A DNA stretch of 64,000 nt from Nonlabens ulvanivorans (GCF_000755285.1 NZ_BBMK01000006.1:108235-172234); one strand, 5' to 3'; positions 29,062-41,310 are shown, counted from the first letter of the stretch. The notes: generated by a model from the sequence alone, not told the origin. Numbers and translations are program-made.

Positions 29062-30052
29062 TTAATTGATATGGTAAACTCCTCCAATATTTAGGTTGAT
29101 AAAATTACCAGCACTTAATTGACTACTTAAATCCCAATTATTAAAATGATAGGTAGCACCTAAATCCACTTTATAGCTATGCTGCGTTTCACTTAAAATC
29201 TCGAGAAATCCATTTAATGTCTGAAGAAATAATCCATCATCACCGCTTAATTCATAATCAATCCAACTGCGATTATAAGCAACGCCTGAACTAAAGGTCC
29301 AGTCCCCATAATCCTTACTCGCTATTGCCTGAAACAGTATTGCATGAGCATCGACCAGCGATCCATCAATAACCGCCAGTGGCTGTGAGATACTATCTGA
29401 ACGTAGTTCATAAGGATCAAAAAATAAATTTAAATCAAATAAAGAATAACTGGTTAAAAATGCTAACTCAACAGGACGATCACCCTTGAATAAATATTGT
29501 GATAAATTATGTTTTACTCCAATTCCATAAATTGCATAATCAGATTTATCTATTTTTATATTAGGTGAATATCTTAACAGAAGCTCTGTTTCTTGCCACA
29601 ACCCTACTCCTACTTGTAAGAATGGGTATGCTAAGAATCCCGTATCAATACCTTCAAAAGCCTGAAACTCGTACTGATCACCATCTATCGTAAAATCAAA
29701 AAAAGTACTTTGCTCACCACCCAAAGTTGTAGGTATAATTGTAGACTCTCCATCTCTAATAGTCAAATTCAATAACTCATCATTATTAATTTGAAAGGTT
29801 TTTTTCCAGATGGAAAACTAATGCATTGGCATGTAACGCAACAGTTACCTTATACTTATCTAACGTTCTTGCGCTATGATACCAGCCGGCACTAGATTGC
29901 ATTACCGATGCCTCTGCTGCTGGTTGTACATACCTATCCGAGATAAGCAGCATATCGGTAAGTACTTCTCCCAATTCGTTACTTTGAGATTTTGAAAATT
30001 CCGCTTTCGCGAAAGCGAAAACACAACAAAGAATAGTAACTTTAAATTTCAT
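29062..30052 (-). CDS. Exported outer-membrane protein, DUF6588-like (one frameshift)
   Basis: A signal peptide (MKFKVTILCCVFAFAKAEFS) contains the palindrome as AFAKA, again placing A-K-A at the cleavage site. After the signal come ELGEVLTDMLLISDRYVQPAAE and a beta-barrel series (YAIYGIGVKHNLSQYLF, VELAFLTSYSLFDLN, ending NLNIGGVYHIN). This resembles DUF6588 barrels. An A7 run near 29808 should be A6 (EKTFQINNDELL), splitting the gene. Cargo unknown. Confidence 0.65.
30002..30017. repeat. Iterated palindrome
   Basis: Perfect 16-mer in the signal-peptide codons of the DUF6588-like gene, read AFAKA. Confidence 0.9.
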
Positions 30053-30093
30053 AAGGCTGATAATAAGCCGGTGAAAATAAATAAAAACAAATT

Positions 30094-30408
30094 ATGATAG
30101 TTTCAACAACTGATTTTATACCTGGAAAAGAGATAGAAGCGATATTAGGAGTCGCAAGAGGTAGCACCGTTAGAGCTCGTAATGTAGGTAGTGATATATT
30201 TGCCGGATTAAAAAATCTAGTAGGTGGAGAAATCGATGAATACACAAAATTACAAGCGCATAGTCGAGATCAAGCCATGCAACGAATGGTAGATGACGCT
30301 AGAAGACTAGGTGCAGACGCTATTATCAATATAAGACTTACATCTTCAATGGTCATGCAAGGAGCTAGTGAGATCCTAGCTTATGGCACCGCAGTTAAAA
30401 TAAAATAA
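30094..30408 (+). CDS. YbjQ/DUF74 family protein
   Basis: The 104-residue product is a full-length YbjQ-like protein: MIVSTTDFIPGKEIEAILGV, VRARNVGSDIFAGLKNLVGG, RRLGADAIINIRL and MQGASEILAYGTAV. The family forms pentamers and is called heavy-metal-binding on weak evidence. It lies directly before a small membrane gene (1 base between stop and start). Confidence 0.9.
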   Translation: MIVSTTDFIPGKEIEAILGVARGSTVRARNVGSDIFAGLKNLVGGEIDEYTKLQAHSRDQAMQRMVDDARRLGADAIINIRLTSSMVMQGASEILAYGTAVKIK

Positions 30409-30409
30409 G

Positions 30410-30538
30410 ATGGCAGCTCTATTTATAATGTTACTTTATCTAGCAGGAATTATAGCTTGCGTAGGAATCGTTATTTATCTCATCATAAAAAGAATTGAGA
30501 AAAAAGGAAATGAAGGTTTTGAAGAACGAGACTGGTAA
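30410..30538 (+). CDS. Small single-pass membrane protein
   Basis: Starting at ATG 30410, 42 residues with one membrane helix (LFIMLLYLAGIIACVGIVIY) and a charged tail ending in ERDW. The start follows the YbjQ stop by one base, so the pair is co-translated. The function is unknown; it may anchor the YbjQ oligomer. Confidence 0.6.
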   Translation: MAALFIMLLYLAGIIACVGIVIYLIIKRIEKKGNEGFEERDW

Positions 30539-30601
30539 AGTAAATAAGTGTACATACCTATCACTTAATAAACCTATTTTTGCATTTTAAAACTTGCTAT
30601 T

Positions 30602-31282
30602 GTGCGCATAGATATCGTTACCGTTTTACCAGAGTTGATTAAAAGTCCATTTGAAGCCTCTATTCTCAAAAGAGCCATTGAGAAAGGTCTTGTAGAAGTG
30701 CATATGCATGACTTAAGAAAGTATGGACTCAATAAATATAATCAAGTTGACGACTATCAATATGGTGGTGGCGCAGGCATGGTTATGATGATAGAACCAT
30801 TAGACAAAATCATTACTGATTTAAAAAGTGAACGTGAATATGACGAAATCATTTATATGACACCTGATGGCGAGACCCTAAATCAAGGTATTGCAAATCA
30901 CATTTCTCTCAAAGAAAATTTAATGATTATTTGTGGTCATTATAAAGGTATTGATCAAAGAGTGCGCGATATGTTTATTACAAGAGAAATCTCTATCGGT
31001 GATTATGTATTAAGTGGTGGCGAGTTAGGCGCAGCTGTTTTATGTGATTCTATTATAAGATTAATTCCTGGCGTGATTAGTGATGAGACTAGTGCATTAA
31101 CAGATAGTTTTCAAGATGGCCTTCTTGCACCACCGGTTTATACCAGACCTGCAGAATATAAAGGTCATAAAGTTCCTGAAATCCTATTGAGTGGTAATTT
31201 ACCAGCAATAGATCAATGGAGAGAAGACCAAGCAATAGAGCGCACCAAGGATAGACGACCTGATCTTTTAAGCGATTTTTAA
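30602..31282 (+). CDS. trmD: tRNA (guanine-37-N1)-methyltransferase
   Basis: TrmD methylates G37 of tRNAs with a G next to the anticodon, using SAM bound in a trefoil knot. The motifs are [34 protein letters not shown], the knot [14 protein letters not shown] and the C-terminal [17 protein letters not shown]. The start is GTG, since no ATG fits the family N-terminus. The length of 226 residues is normal. A -7-like TATTTTTG is at 30575. Confidence 0.95.
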   Translation: MRIDIVTVLPELIKSPFEASILKRAIEKGLVEVHMHDLRKYGLNKYNQVDDYQYGGGAGMVMMIEPLDKIITDLKSEREYDEIIYMTPDGETLNQGIANHISLKENLMIICGHYKGIDQRVRDMFITREISIGDYVLSGGELGAAVLCDSIIRLIPGVISDETSALTDSFQDGLLAPPVYTRPAEYKGHKVPEILLSGNLPAIDQWREDQAIERTKDRRPDLLSDF

Positions 31283-31333
31283 CGTTTAGTATTTGACAAA
31301 ATGTTGTAGCTTTACTTTAATATGTAGATAAAC

Positions 31334-31692
31334 ATGAAACAATTTTTACTTTTTATATTTTTAATTGCTTTTACAAGTCCTGTATTTACAGATGCTGCTC
31401 CTGTAACTGATACTATTGTTTCAAATAATTCTAGAATTAATATTGAGGACGAGTTTACAATTTTAACTAATCCTATAAAAAATGGTGTATTAAAATTAAG
31501 AGTAAATCGCACTAGTACTAAAAGTGTAGGTATTACAATCATCAATTCTTTAGGAGAGCAAGTTTATAACGCAAAAAGCGATTTGAATAAACAAGTTATC
31601 GATTTTGACGTATCAAAGCTTGCAGCAGGTATCTATTTTTACGTATACAGAGTGATACCCAGAGTACTGTAAAAAAGCTGATCATACAGTAA
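31334..31692 (+). CDS. Small exported protein with T9SS sorting domain (one frameshift)
   Basis: A signal peptide (MKQFLLFIFLIAFTSPVFT) is followed almost at once by a type A sorting domain: FTILTNPIKNGVLKLRVNRT, VGITIINSLGEQVY, KLAAGIYFYVY. A base is missing near 31650, so the original end VKKLIIQ (stop 31690-31692) is out of frame. It is little more than a sorting domain with a signal peptide, as often seen near trmD/rplS in this family. Confidence 0.75.
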
Positions 31693-31727
31693 GTAGACAT
31701 AAACTGCATTATTTTCTTTAAAAACAT

Positions 31728-31757
31728 TTGTTACAGTAAAAGAAGTTTGTATTTTTG
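31728..31757 (+). promoter_or_regulatory. Promoter of rplS
   Basis: TTG at 31728-31730, exactly 19 bases, TATTTTTG at 31750-31757. A 75-base leader then precedes the ATG. Confidence 0.7.
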
Positions 31758-31832
31758 CAGCTCGTAAAAATTAACCTCTGACGATCTTCGTGAATGTTAC
31801 TCTTTACTTAAACAAATTAATTCCCATTCAAC

Positions 31833-32186
31833 ATGGAACAGTTAGTAAAATTCGTACAAGACGAATTCATTGAAAAGAAAGATTTCCCTAAGTTTGGTGC
31901 TGGTGATACAATCACTGTGTACTATGAAATTAAAGAAGGTGAAAAAAGCCGTACACAGTTTTTCCGTGGAGTTGTAATCCAAGTAAGAGGAACAGGTGCT
32001 ACAAAAACCTTTACTATTAGAAAAATGAGTGGTAACATAGGTGTAGAGCGTATCTTCCCTATTAACCTTCCAGCAATTCAGAAAATTGAATTGAACAAAG
32101 CCGGAGCTGTGCGTAGAAAACGTATTTATTACTTCCGTGAACTTACTGGTAAGAAAGCCCGTATTAAAGAAGCTCGTAGAAAATAA
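31833..32186 (+). CDS. rplS: 50S ribosomal protein L19
   Basis: The 117-residue product carries the L19 pattern FGAGDTITVYYEIKEGEKSR, TFTIRKMSGNIGVERIFP and RRKRIYYFRELTGKKARIKE. L19 lies at the subunit interface of the ribosome. It has its own promoter and terminator here. Confidence 0.97.
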   Translation: MEQLVKFVQDEFIEKKDFPKFGAGDTITVYYEIKEGEKSRTQFFRGVVIQVRGTGATKTFTIRKMSGNIGVERIFPINLPAIQKIELNKAGAVRRKRIYYFRELTGKKARIKEARRK

Positions 32187-32208
32187 TCTACTAGATCTTA
32201 TTTATATT

Positions 32209-32238
32209 AAAAAAGCTGTCCTAATGGGCAGCTTTTTT
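32209..32238 (+). terminator. Rho-independent terminator after rplS
   Basis: Stem AAAGCTGTCC / GGGCAGCTTT with T6 tail. Confidence 0.85.
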
Positions 32239-32443
32239 ATTCAAATTATTTAGATCTAACAGTGTTCTTTTGTCCAATTTCAACATGCATTGTACATTCA
32301 CTTATTACAATGATAAAAAAGCACTATTTTAACTAATAAGCTTATGGTAATTAGGTTTTAAATAAGCCTGTTAAATATTATATTTGCTAGACTGCTCAAA
32401 TCTTATATTTTGAGATTTTATTACTAATTAAAAATCACATTAA

Positions 32444-34667
<2,224 letters not shown>

Positions 34668-34689
34668 TTTATATTTATCTATAAACTTT

Positions 34690-34723
34690 AAAGTCCTGAT
34701 TGTCTTCAACCAGGACTTTTTTT
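34690..34723 (+). terminator. Rho-independent terminator after icd
   Basis: Stem AAAGTCCTG / CAGGACTTT with T7 tail. Confidence 0.8.
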
Positions 34724-34823
34724 ATTTTCTTAGGATATACATTTGAGAATTTAAAATTTACAGTTGAGCAACCTGAAACGTCAGGTATCCATGTAGCTGC
34801 TTATCTTTATTAAAATTAATCTC

Positions 34824-35225
34824 ATGTTATTATATACTAATTCTTATTATTTCTTAATGTATCTGCATCTTGGGACTGTAGTTCCTTGTATATTCCTAGG
34901 TGCTTATTTACTATTCTTTAGAAAGGGAAATTCTATACATAAAACATTAGGAAAAATATACATGACATTGATGATGATTACAGCAATCGTCTCTTTGTTT
35001 TTACCAGCATTAGTAGGACCACAATTTTTAAATCACTTTGGATGGATTCATTTATTTAGTTTTCTGACACTTTACTCTATTCCTACGGCGCTTATAGCCA
35101 TTAAACAAGGTAAAGTGCGCAAGCATAAAATTAAAATGATTATGCTCTATGTAGGTGCTATAATGATTGCAGGAGGCTTTACATTAGTTCCTGGCAGGTA
35201 CCTGCATGGTATATTTTTCGGATAA
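34824..35225 (+). CDS. DUF2306 membrane protein
   Basis: The 133-residue protein has four hydrophobic segments with conserved polar spots between them: HLGTVVPCIFLGAYLLFF, HKTLGKIYMTLMM, HFGWIHLFSFLTLYSIP, HKIKMIMLYVGA. The His residues at helix ends are typical for DUF2306, a membrane family of unknown function. It stands alone. Confidence 0.75.
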   Translation: MLLYTNSYYFLMYLHLGTVVPCIFLGAYLLFFRKGNSIHKTLGKIYMTLMMITAIVSLFLPALVGPQFLNHFGWIHLFSFLTLYSIPTALIAIKQGKVRKHKIKMIMLYVGAIMIAGGFTLVPGRYLHGIFFG

Positions 35226-35236
35226 TTATTTTATAC

Positions 35237-35252
35237 CGCTTTCGCGAAAGCG
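35237..35252. repeat. Iterated palindrome, intergenic
   Basis: Perfect 16-mer between the stops of two convergent genes. In RNA it would form a strong hairpin, but no T run follows. Confidence 0.9.
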
Positions 35253-35255
35253 TCC

Positions 35256-36512
35256 TTAAAAATACTGACCAATTCCAAAAACAAACCCTTGTGTTGAACC
35301 AGGTGTAATACCTATTCCATAATCAATACGTAATATCGCATTAAAAATTCGTTTGTGCATAAAACGAACTCCTAATCCTGGATATACGCGTACATTATTT
35401 GAGTTAGTAAAATCTGAAAAAGAACCACCTGGATTGCGCCATGTTCCTGCATCTACAAAAGCATTTCCTTGCAGTACAAACCATTCTTTATCAATTAGAC
35501 TATGCCTATACTCTGTGTTTATCACAGCAGATCCAGTTCCTCGATCTATTAAATTACCAACTCCACGTACATTCAGATTATTATCAACAGCAAATGGTGC
35601 AAATGGAGATTCATCATTTGTAGCCAGACCTAGTGTTAATCTAGTAGCCCAATTTCCTCGTTTCTTTATTCTTTTAAAATAAGTTAAATCATTTCTAACG
35701 ATTAAAAAACTAGGTAGTGTTCTATTCGTACTTTCTACATATTGTGCGTTGAACACATTTCTAAAACCTTCACTGTACTGATAATAAAAATCAACACCAT
35801 TATATTCGTAGATAAATTTTAATAAATGCTTATCAACATCGAGGTTTAATGGTGCTTGATTACTGATAGTACCAGATTTATAATCATATTTCTCTGTAAA
35901 TAAACTAAAACCTAATTCTACTCTATTTTTTAGGTTGAATTGGTAAAGACCAGAAAGCTCAATAGAATTATTATTGTACCTATATAAAGCAGTTCCTTCA
36001 TTAAAAAACACAGGCTCTTCAGTTGTCAAGTTTTGATAATTAACAGCTAGACCTATATGCTTATTAAATAGATACGGTGCTCGTATTCCTGCTCCATAAG
36101 AATCATAGATATCTCTTAAATAATGACCACCTAAAGAGATACCGCGCCCTAAAGCATTAAATTCTGCAATACCGATACGATAAGCCACTTCATCATCATT
36201 TGTGGTATAAAAATTAAAAGATGGTATGATGGTGAAATTTTCTTCTACGCCATACACTATTTTATATCCTTGATCAGTTAGATGAACTTGATAATATGCA
36301 TGGGCAATTCCTGCTTCTCGTTTAAGGCGCAAGACATCACTTTTAAGGGTAAGGCTATCTAATGATTGCCCTATTTTAAGATCAATTAGTGATGTAATAT
36401 AGCCTGTTTTAGTCCTTTTATTATCCTGAATAACAATCTCGCTGATCACTTGTGATAAAGCATAGGGCGCGATAATAAAAAATAAAAAAATGGTGGTTAG
36501 TTGTGTCCTCAT
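35256..36512 (-). CDS. BamA/TamA-like outer-membrane protein
   Basis: A signal peptide (MRTQLTTIFLFFIIAPYALS) precedes one POTRA-like domain (VISEIVIQDNKRTKTGYITS, about residues 20-100) and a 16-strand-like barrel with GGHYLRDIYDSYGAGIRAPY, NLNVRGVGNLIDRGTGSAVINTEYRHSL and a final aromatic strand ending GQYF. The shortened POTRA part suggests a specialised insertase or transporter and not BamA itself. It is 2 bases from the next gene upstream on the same strand. Confidence 0.75.
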   Translation of the reverse strand: MRTQLTTIFLFFIIAPYALSQVISEIVIQDNKRTKTGYITSLIDLKIGQSLDSLTLKSDVLRLKREAGIAHAYYQVHLTDQGYKIVYGVEENFTIIPSFNFYTTNDDEVAYRIGIAEFNALGRGISLGGHYLRDIYDSYGAGIRAPYLFNKHIGLAVNYQNLTTEEPVFFNEGTALYRYNNNSIELSGLYQFNLKNRVELGFSLFTEKYDYKSGTISNQAPLNLDVDKHLLKFIYEYNGVDFYYQYSEGFRNVFNAQYVESTNRTLPSFLIVRNDLTYFKRIKKRGNWATRLTLGLATNDESPFAPFAVDNNLNVRGVGNLIDRGTGSAVINTEYRHSLIDKEWFVLQGNAFVDAGTWRNPGGSFSDFTNSNNVRVYPGLGVRFMHKRIFNAILRIDYGIGITPGSTQGFVFGIGQYF

Positions 36513-36514
36513 AT

Positions 36515-37423
36515 TTACTTTACAAATCGCAGACCTATATTAAAGGTTTGCCCTAGTCCTGTATCATTACCTCTTATAAAATTGGTGTATAAGGATTCGA
36601 TATTAAGTTCATCTGTCAGTTGATACTTAACTCCAGTTCCTATGGCGGTAAAATCTTGAGTAAAGTTATTCCCTAAATCAATACGCTGTGAATGTTGCGC
36701 CAGCGCTAATACGGTAAACTTAGAAGATGGAAAATAACTTAAAAACACACCAGGAGTAAGATTTAAACTATTATTGGCAAAGCTCTTATCTTCATCACCA
36801 AAGTTGAGTTCAGAATTAAGTTCACCGAAGATTTGCCATTTATTACCATCAAAGGTATAATCATAGAAAAATCTATTTTGCCAAGTAAAACCATTTTGGT
36901 CTAGAAAGACACCGTTATTATTATTGATAGGGGGGGCAAAATCTTCTGACTCATTATCGACTAAAGGAATAAAAAGTGAACTTTGTATCGAGAAATTATT
37001 GATTTTTGAAAAAGGTACAAATTTCACTGATGGTGCGATAGATGTAAGACCAGAACGTGCTGTGCCATATTCACCATCAAATGAGAAAACATCTAGAGCT
37101 GCTCTATCTGCAACCACATTACTACGAGCTTCAAGGATCAATCCTACATTCCATCTTTTATTTGTGCCAATACCCGTATAAGCCTCTAAGGTTGATGTAA
37201 AAAAGGTTTGTCGATCTTCTCTTCCATTAGAAAATGTACTTCTAGTCTGAGTATATAAGTTATTGAACCATTTAACGTCATACTGTCCTTTACCTATTAA
37301 TTTTGAAGGTGTTAATGTTTGAATAACCGAACCTTTAGGCTCATCATTCATATTCTCTTGTGCCGAAGTTGATAATCCTAATATTAAGGCTATTAGAACA
37401 AAAATTTGATGGATTGATTTCAT
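36515..37423 (-). CDS. Outer-membrane beta-barrel protein
   Basis: A signal peptide (MKSIHQIFVLIALILGLSTSAQ) and a series of amphipathic strands (GQYDVKWFNNLYTQTRSTF, WNVGLILEARSNVV, closing NIGLRFVK) indicate a barrel porin-like protein. A G7 run at 36930 gives FAPPIN, probably one Pro too many. It likely shares a transcript with the downstream BamA-like gene (2-base gap) and the DUF547 gene upstream (28-base gap). Confidence 0.7.
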   Translation of the reverse strand: MKSIHQIFVLIALILGLSTSAQENMNDEPKGSVIQTLTPSKLIGKGQYDVKWFNNLYTQTRSTFSNGREDRQTFFTSTLEAYTGIGTNKRWNVGLILEARSNVVADRAALDVFSFDGEYGTARSGLTSIAPSVKFVPFSKINNFSIQSSLFIPLVDNESEDFAPPINNNNGVFLDQNGFTWQNRFFYDYTFDGNKWQIFGELNSELNFGDEDKSFANNSLNLTPGVFLSYFPSSKFTVLALAQHSQRIDLGNNFTQDFTAIGTGVKYQLTDELNIESLYTNFIRGNDTGLGQTFNIGLRFVK

Positions 37424-37451
37424 GGATATAGATACTTTAATGTTTGATTAA

Positions 37452-38159
37452 TTATTGTTTATTTACTTTCCAGTTATAGGTATAAAAAGAAAGTTTGGCG
37501 TTTTCTGGAAGAGCTTGCTTCCTGTATTTCGAAATAAATTCTAGTATGCTTTTTCCTGAAGCAGTAAAGTCTTCTTGATACCATTCAAAGATTTGTGATA
37601 CTGCTACTCTATTTTTCTTAATTTGTATAAATTGATCGTCATTTAGAGCCTTAATGGTTTGTTGTTCTAGTTGCTTTTCTAATGTTGCTGGACGATATGA
37701 TTGATTAATTAAAGGTGGACAACCTAGGGCACCACATACTAATACAAAGTGAAATCGAGCATCATGGAATGCGGCTCTAAGCTTTTTACTTTCTATATCA
37801 TTCAATGTCAAAGACTCTCCAGCTACTTTTCGCTTTATTGAATCAAAAAAGCCTTTTTTATCTAATGGAGATGATAATTTATCATCTACAATACCTTTTA
37901 TTACATAAAGGTTATAAGCATTAATATAAAAAGCTTGATAATCTAAAGAATTTGATTGATCAACTTGTGCGTCTTCAATCATGCCTATCAATTTATTTAG
38001 TTGAGATGGCTCTTTTGATATTGATTCATAATCAACTAAGCCATTTTTCACATGAGCGTGCAAAAACATATTAGCCTCATTATAAAAATTATCATTCACT
38101 TTATCGGTGGCAGATATAGTTAGACTAATAAAGAATAGTATAGTGAGTATTTTTTTCAT
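37452..38159 (-). CDS. DUF547 exported protein
   Basis: A signal peptide (MKKILTILFFISLTISA) is followed by DUF547 motifs: VDYESISKEPSQLNKLIGM, QAFYINAYNLYVIKGIVD, LRAAFHDARFHFVLVCGALGCPPL, and EWYQEDFTA. The conserved Cys-His-Asn pattern looks catalytic (a cysteine-protease-like fold has been suggested), but no activity is proven. It is the first gene of a three-gene group with two outer-membrane proteins, so a role in the envelope is likely. Confidence 0.85.
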   Translation of the reverse strand: MKKILTILFFISLTISATDKVNDNFYNEANMFLHAHVKNGLVDYESISKEPSQLNKLIGMIEDAQVDQSNSLDYQAFYINAYNLYVIKGIVDDKLSSPLDKKGFFDSIKRKVAGESLTLNDIESKKLRAAFHDARFHFVLVCGALGCPPLINQSYRPATLEKQLEQQTIKALNDDQFIQIKKNRVAVSQIFEWYQEDFTASGKSILEFISKYRKQALPENAKLSFYTYNWKVNKQ

Positions 38160-38372
38160 AACAGATTTATTATTAAATATTTATATGACAAATGTAAATC
38201 GCGGTTTAGGCTTGTTATTTTATGATAATGCCTAATAGGTGTTATATTATTCCCGATGGCAATGTGACATTTATCCCGATTTGTGATGACAAACTTATAC
38301 GTCTAAGATTTCAATAAAGTTTCAAAGAGTTAACTAAAGTATCACGGTATGATTTTTATAATTGAAGAGCAT

Positions 38373-38399
38373 AAAAAAAGCGACCCGATTGGGTCGCTC
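38373..38399 (-). terminator. Rho-independent terminator (minus strand)
   Basis: Stem GCGACCC-GATT-GGGTCGC, followed on the minus strand by T7, ends the small membrane gene. Confidence 0.85.
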
Positions 38400-38419
38400 A
38401 TATCAATTGATGTAAATTT

Positions 38420-38647
38420 TTATTCTATATCCTTCTCTAAATGATGATCTTGATAACCATCTTTAAAAGTTAACGCAGTCGTATAATCATCTTTTAATAC
38501 TCTATATACAGATATGATTAAAGAAGCCTGACCTAGTACGACTAATGAAAATACCCATTTGAAAGTCACATTGTAAGATGATAAAATGGTTATCAAGACT
38601 AAAAATGCAGTGGTGAAAATCACCCAACGTATCGCTTTGTTTTTCAT
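38420..38647 (-). CDS. Small two-helix membrane protein
   Basis: 75 residues with two membrane helices (WVIFTTAFLVLITILSS and FKWVFSLVVLGQASLIISVY) and a polar tail ending in HHLEKDIE. I recognise no named family. It has its own terminator. Confidence 0.6.
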   Translation of the reverse strand: MKNKAIRWVIFTTAFLVLITILSSYNVTFKWVFSLVVLGQASLIISVYRVLKDDYTTALTFKDGYQDHHLEKDIE

Positions 38648-38731
38648 ATTGTTTAATTTCCTTAAAATTAAACAGTTATTGACAAAACCAGCGTTAATGT
38701 TTAACTAATTAAACAATAAAATAAACAAAAA

Positions 38732-39514
38732 TTAATTTGGATACCATTCTAGTTGTGTTACTTGAATATCGCTATTTCCAATGTTCACTAATTCTTTAAA
38801 CTTAATCACATCTGATTTACCTTCAGTTCCTCTATAATGATAAGGATAGACTTCAACTGGGGGGGCAAAGTCAAGTACCGCGTCAGCTGCGTTTTCTACC
38901 GTCATAGTATATGGTAAATTCATACATACAAAGGCCTTATCAATACCTTGAAGAGATCTCATTTCTGGAATATCTTCTGTATCACCAGATATGTAAACTT
39001 TATATCCATTCTTTTCAATTACATATCCGTTACCTCTTCCTTTTTCATGAAACTTAAGACGTTCTTCTGTGAGGTTATACATAGGTATTGCGGTCACTTT
39101 AAAACCATCGAAACTTGTGGATTGATCATTATGTATTACCTCAGCATCACTTTGATCATCTTTTATTTTTTCATTAACGGCTTCAGGCACAATTAACAAA
39201 GACCCTTCACTTCTTATTCCATTTAATGTTTCTAAATTGAGATGATCACCATGTATATCTGTTATTAGAATGACATCTTCTTCTGGCATGCTTTGAAAAG
39301 CTTCTATTCCTCCTACTGGATCAATATAAAATACTTTATCATCCCATTTCATCGCAAATGTCGCATGAGAAATCGGCATTATTTCTATATCAGGTTGATA
39401 ACTATCAGTAGAGGCAACCTCATTTTGCACTGTTGATTCTACTTCTTTTGTGGTTTCTTTTTTACAGCCTGCTAGCAGAGCAATAAGACTGATAGATAGT
39501 ATGATATTCTTCAT
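38732..39514 (-). CDS. MBL-fold lipoprotein hydrolase (UlaG-like)
   Basis: The start MKNIILSISLIALLAGC (39514) gives a lipoprotein signal. The MBL fold of the UlaG/YtnP type shows as ISHATFAMKWDDKVFYIDPV, the zinc motif DIHGDHLN (about residue 90), NGYVIEKNGYKVYISGDTED, and YPYHYRGTEG at the end. A G7 run at 38859 gives FAPPVEVYPYHY; the family spacing suggests FAPVEVYP, so one Pro is likely surplus. The substrate is unknown. Confidence 0.8.
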   Translation of the reverse strand: MKNIILSISLIALLAGCKKETTKEVESTVQNEVASTDSYQPDIEIMPISHATFAMKWDDKVFYIDPVGGIEAFQSMPEEDVILITDIHGDHLNLETLNGIRSEGSLLIVPEAVNEKIKDDQSDAEVIHNDQSTSFDGFKVTAIPMYNLTEERLKFHEKGRGNGYVIEKNGYKVYISGDTEDIPEMRSLQGIDKAFVCMNLPYTMTVENAADAVLDFAPPVEVYPYHYRGTEGKSDVIKFKELVNIGNSDIQVTQLEWYPN

Positions 39515-39539
39515 AAAGACAATTGTTTTAAGATTCAAA

Positions 39540-39552
39540 TTTCGCGAAAGCG
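39540..39552. repeat. Iterated palindrome, core only
   Basis: TTTCGCGAAAGCG, intergenic upstream of the MBL lipoprotein gene; the first three positions differ. Confidence 0.7.
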
Positions 39553-39834
39553 ATATCTATTACCAACCAATTAAGAAGGATTTATCACAATCAATTTAAG
39601 ACAGACTGAATAGAGATAGCAAAATTAACCTTTAGTTAAAATATACGCACATCTTTTAGCACATTGGTTATGAATCAATTAAACAACTCAATAAACATTT
39701 AATTAAGACTCTTAACCTTAGAGTAACGAGCAGCTCCATATAGATTACAAACACTTAAAGATTCATTGATTTTGATATTTAAACATTGCTGGATGGTACG
39801 TTTACTTTTGCCACAACTAAAAAAATCATAACTC
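39553..39834. other. Intergenic stretch between divergent genes
   Basis: No gene. A TACTTTTG box at 39803-39810 lies 25 bases before the PhoX-like gene and fits a flavobacterial -7 element; no well-spaced TTG was found. Confidence 0.4.
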
Positions 39835-41309
39835 ATGAAAACAAAATATTTACTCTTTTCTGCCTCATTGTTAACCTTACTAGTAAGTTGTAATAATGAT
39901 GATGATAACACAACAAATGGTGCCCAAGGAAAGGATATTGTGTTACAATCTCACTCCACCACACCTAACTTTCTTAAAACAACATCTTCTTTTAGTAATG
40001 TAAATGTCTATCCTATTCTCTCTAGTGCAGATCAATTACCAGACACTCCTAATTTTATCTATGGATCAATGGCAGACGGAGCTGGATTAATGTACAATCA
40101 ACAAGATGATAATTTTATGTTGATTAACAACATTGAAGCAGATTATTCAATCGCTCGCATCACATTAGACAAAACATTTAAGCCTGTTGCAGGAGAATAT
40201 ATCCTTAATTCAGACGCCACTGCTGCAACAGCACAATGTTCAGGTTCTTTAATTACACCAGAAGAGCATGGTTTTGGCCCATTATATTTATCTGGTGGTG
40301 AATGGGGGGGCGGCGCATCAAAAGGTGTTTTTGTGACTGAACCTTTTAAGCCTAGCTCTTCTCGTACTACTCCAGAGATTCTAACAGCAATGGGACAATG
40401 GAGCACAGAAAATGCTGTGGCTATAGGAAAGGATGCTTATGATGATAAAACAGTAGTTTTTATAGGCGATGATCATTCAGATAACAGCTTCCATCAGGTC
40501 AACTTGGGATGTATGTGGGTGATCGTGGTGATTTATATAGTGGTAAACTATACGGATTAAAAGTAAATACCGCTGGAATCAACTTTGAAGTAGACATGGT
40601 AGAAGGAGAAACATATGATGCAGAATTTGTAGAACTGAATCAAAGAAACATTGATTTACTAGATGCTGAAGCTAAACAGAAAGGCGTTATGGGATTCTCT
40701 AGATTAGAAGACATCGACTGGAGAAGAGGTAGCGACGACAATCAAAGAGAGATATATTTTGCAGTTACAGGACGCCTTAAAGCGGATCTAGTAGGTAAAG
40801 GATCTCTTTATGGTAGAATTTATAAAGTAGAACTTAATGAAAATGACCCTACAGGTCCTGCAAAAATTACTTGCGTATTAGATGGTGATAAACAAGACGG
40901 AAAAGCGTGGGGGGGTTTTCATAGTCCAGACAACATTTTAGTAACAGAAAACTATGCTTATATCCAAGAGGATCCTAATGGATACTTTGATGATGCTGCA
41001 AGGACACACTATGCTAGATTATATCAATACAATTTAAATACTGGAGAATTAAAAACAGTGTTAGAATGTGATCAAGTAGCTGCAGCTGCAGCAGGAATAG
41101 GAACTGAAAACAGCATCTGGGAAATCACCGGTATGATTGACATATCAGAAACTATAGGTGTGGACAATACATTTCTAGTAATGACTCAAAATCACGGATG
41201 GGAACCAGCAGACGGTAGTGCTTTCACAGATCCAACTGCGGTATCCGATGTAGCTTCTAGTCGTAAAGAAGGTAGTATGATGTATGTAATTTCAGGATTA
41301 GAAAGATAA
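39835..41309 (+). CDS. PhoX/DUF839-like lipoprotein (one frameshift)
   Basis: A lipoprotein signal (MKTKYLLFSASLLTLLVSC) and a beta-propeller body with SGSLITPEEHGFGPLYLSGG, GDDHSDNS, MYVGDRGDLYSGKLYGLKV, and FHSPDNILVTENYAYIQEDP. These fit the calcium-dependent PhoX phosphatase superfamily (DUF839), but its activity is unproven. A G3 run at 40507 should be G4 (NLGMYVGD). G7 runs at 40304 and 40909 give EWGGG and AWGGFH, each with a probable extra Gly. The cytochrome peroxidase gene starts one base later. Confidence 0.7.
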
Positions 41310-41310
41310 T

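Noticed and set aside
39699..39911. Reading frame on the minus strand at the start of the PhoX-like gene
   Set aside because: It overlaps the signal-peptide codons of a supported gene and has no recognisable features.
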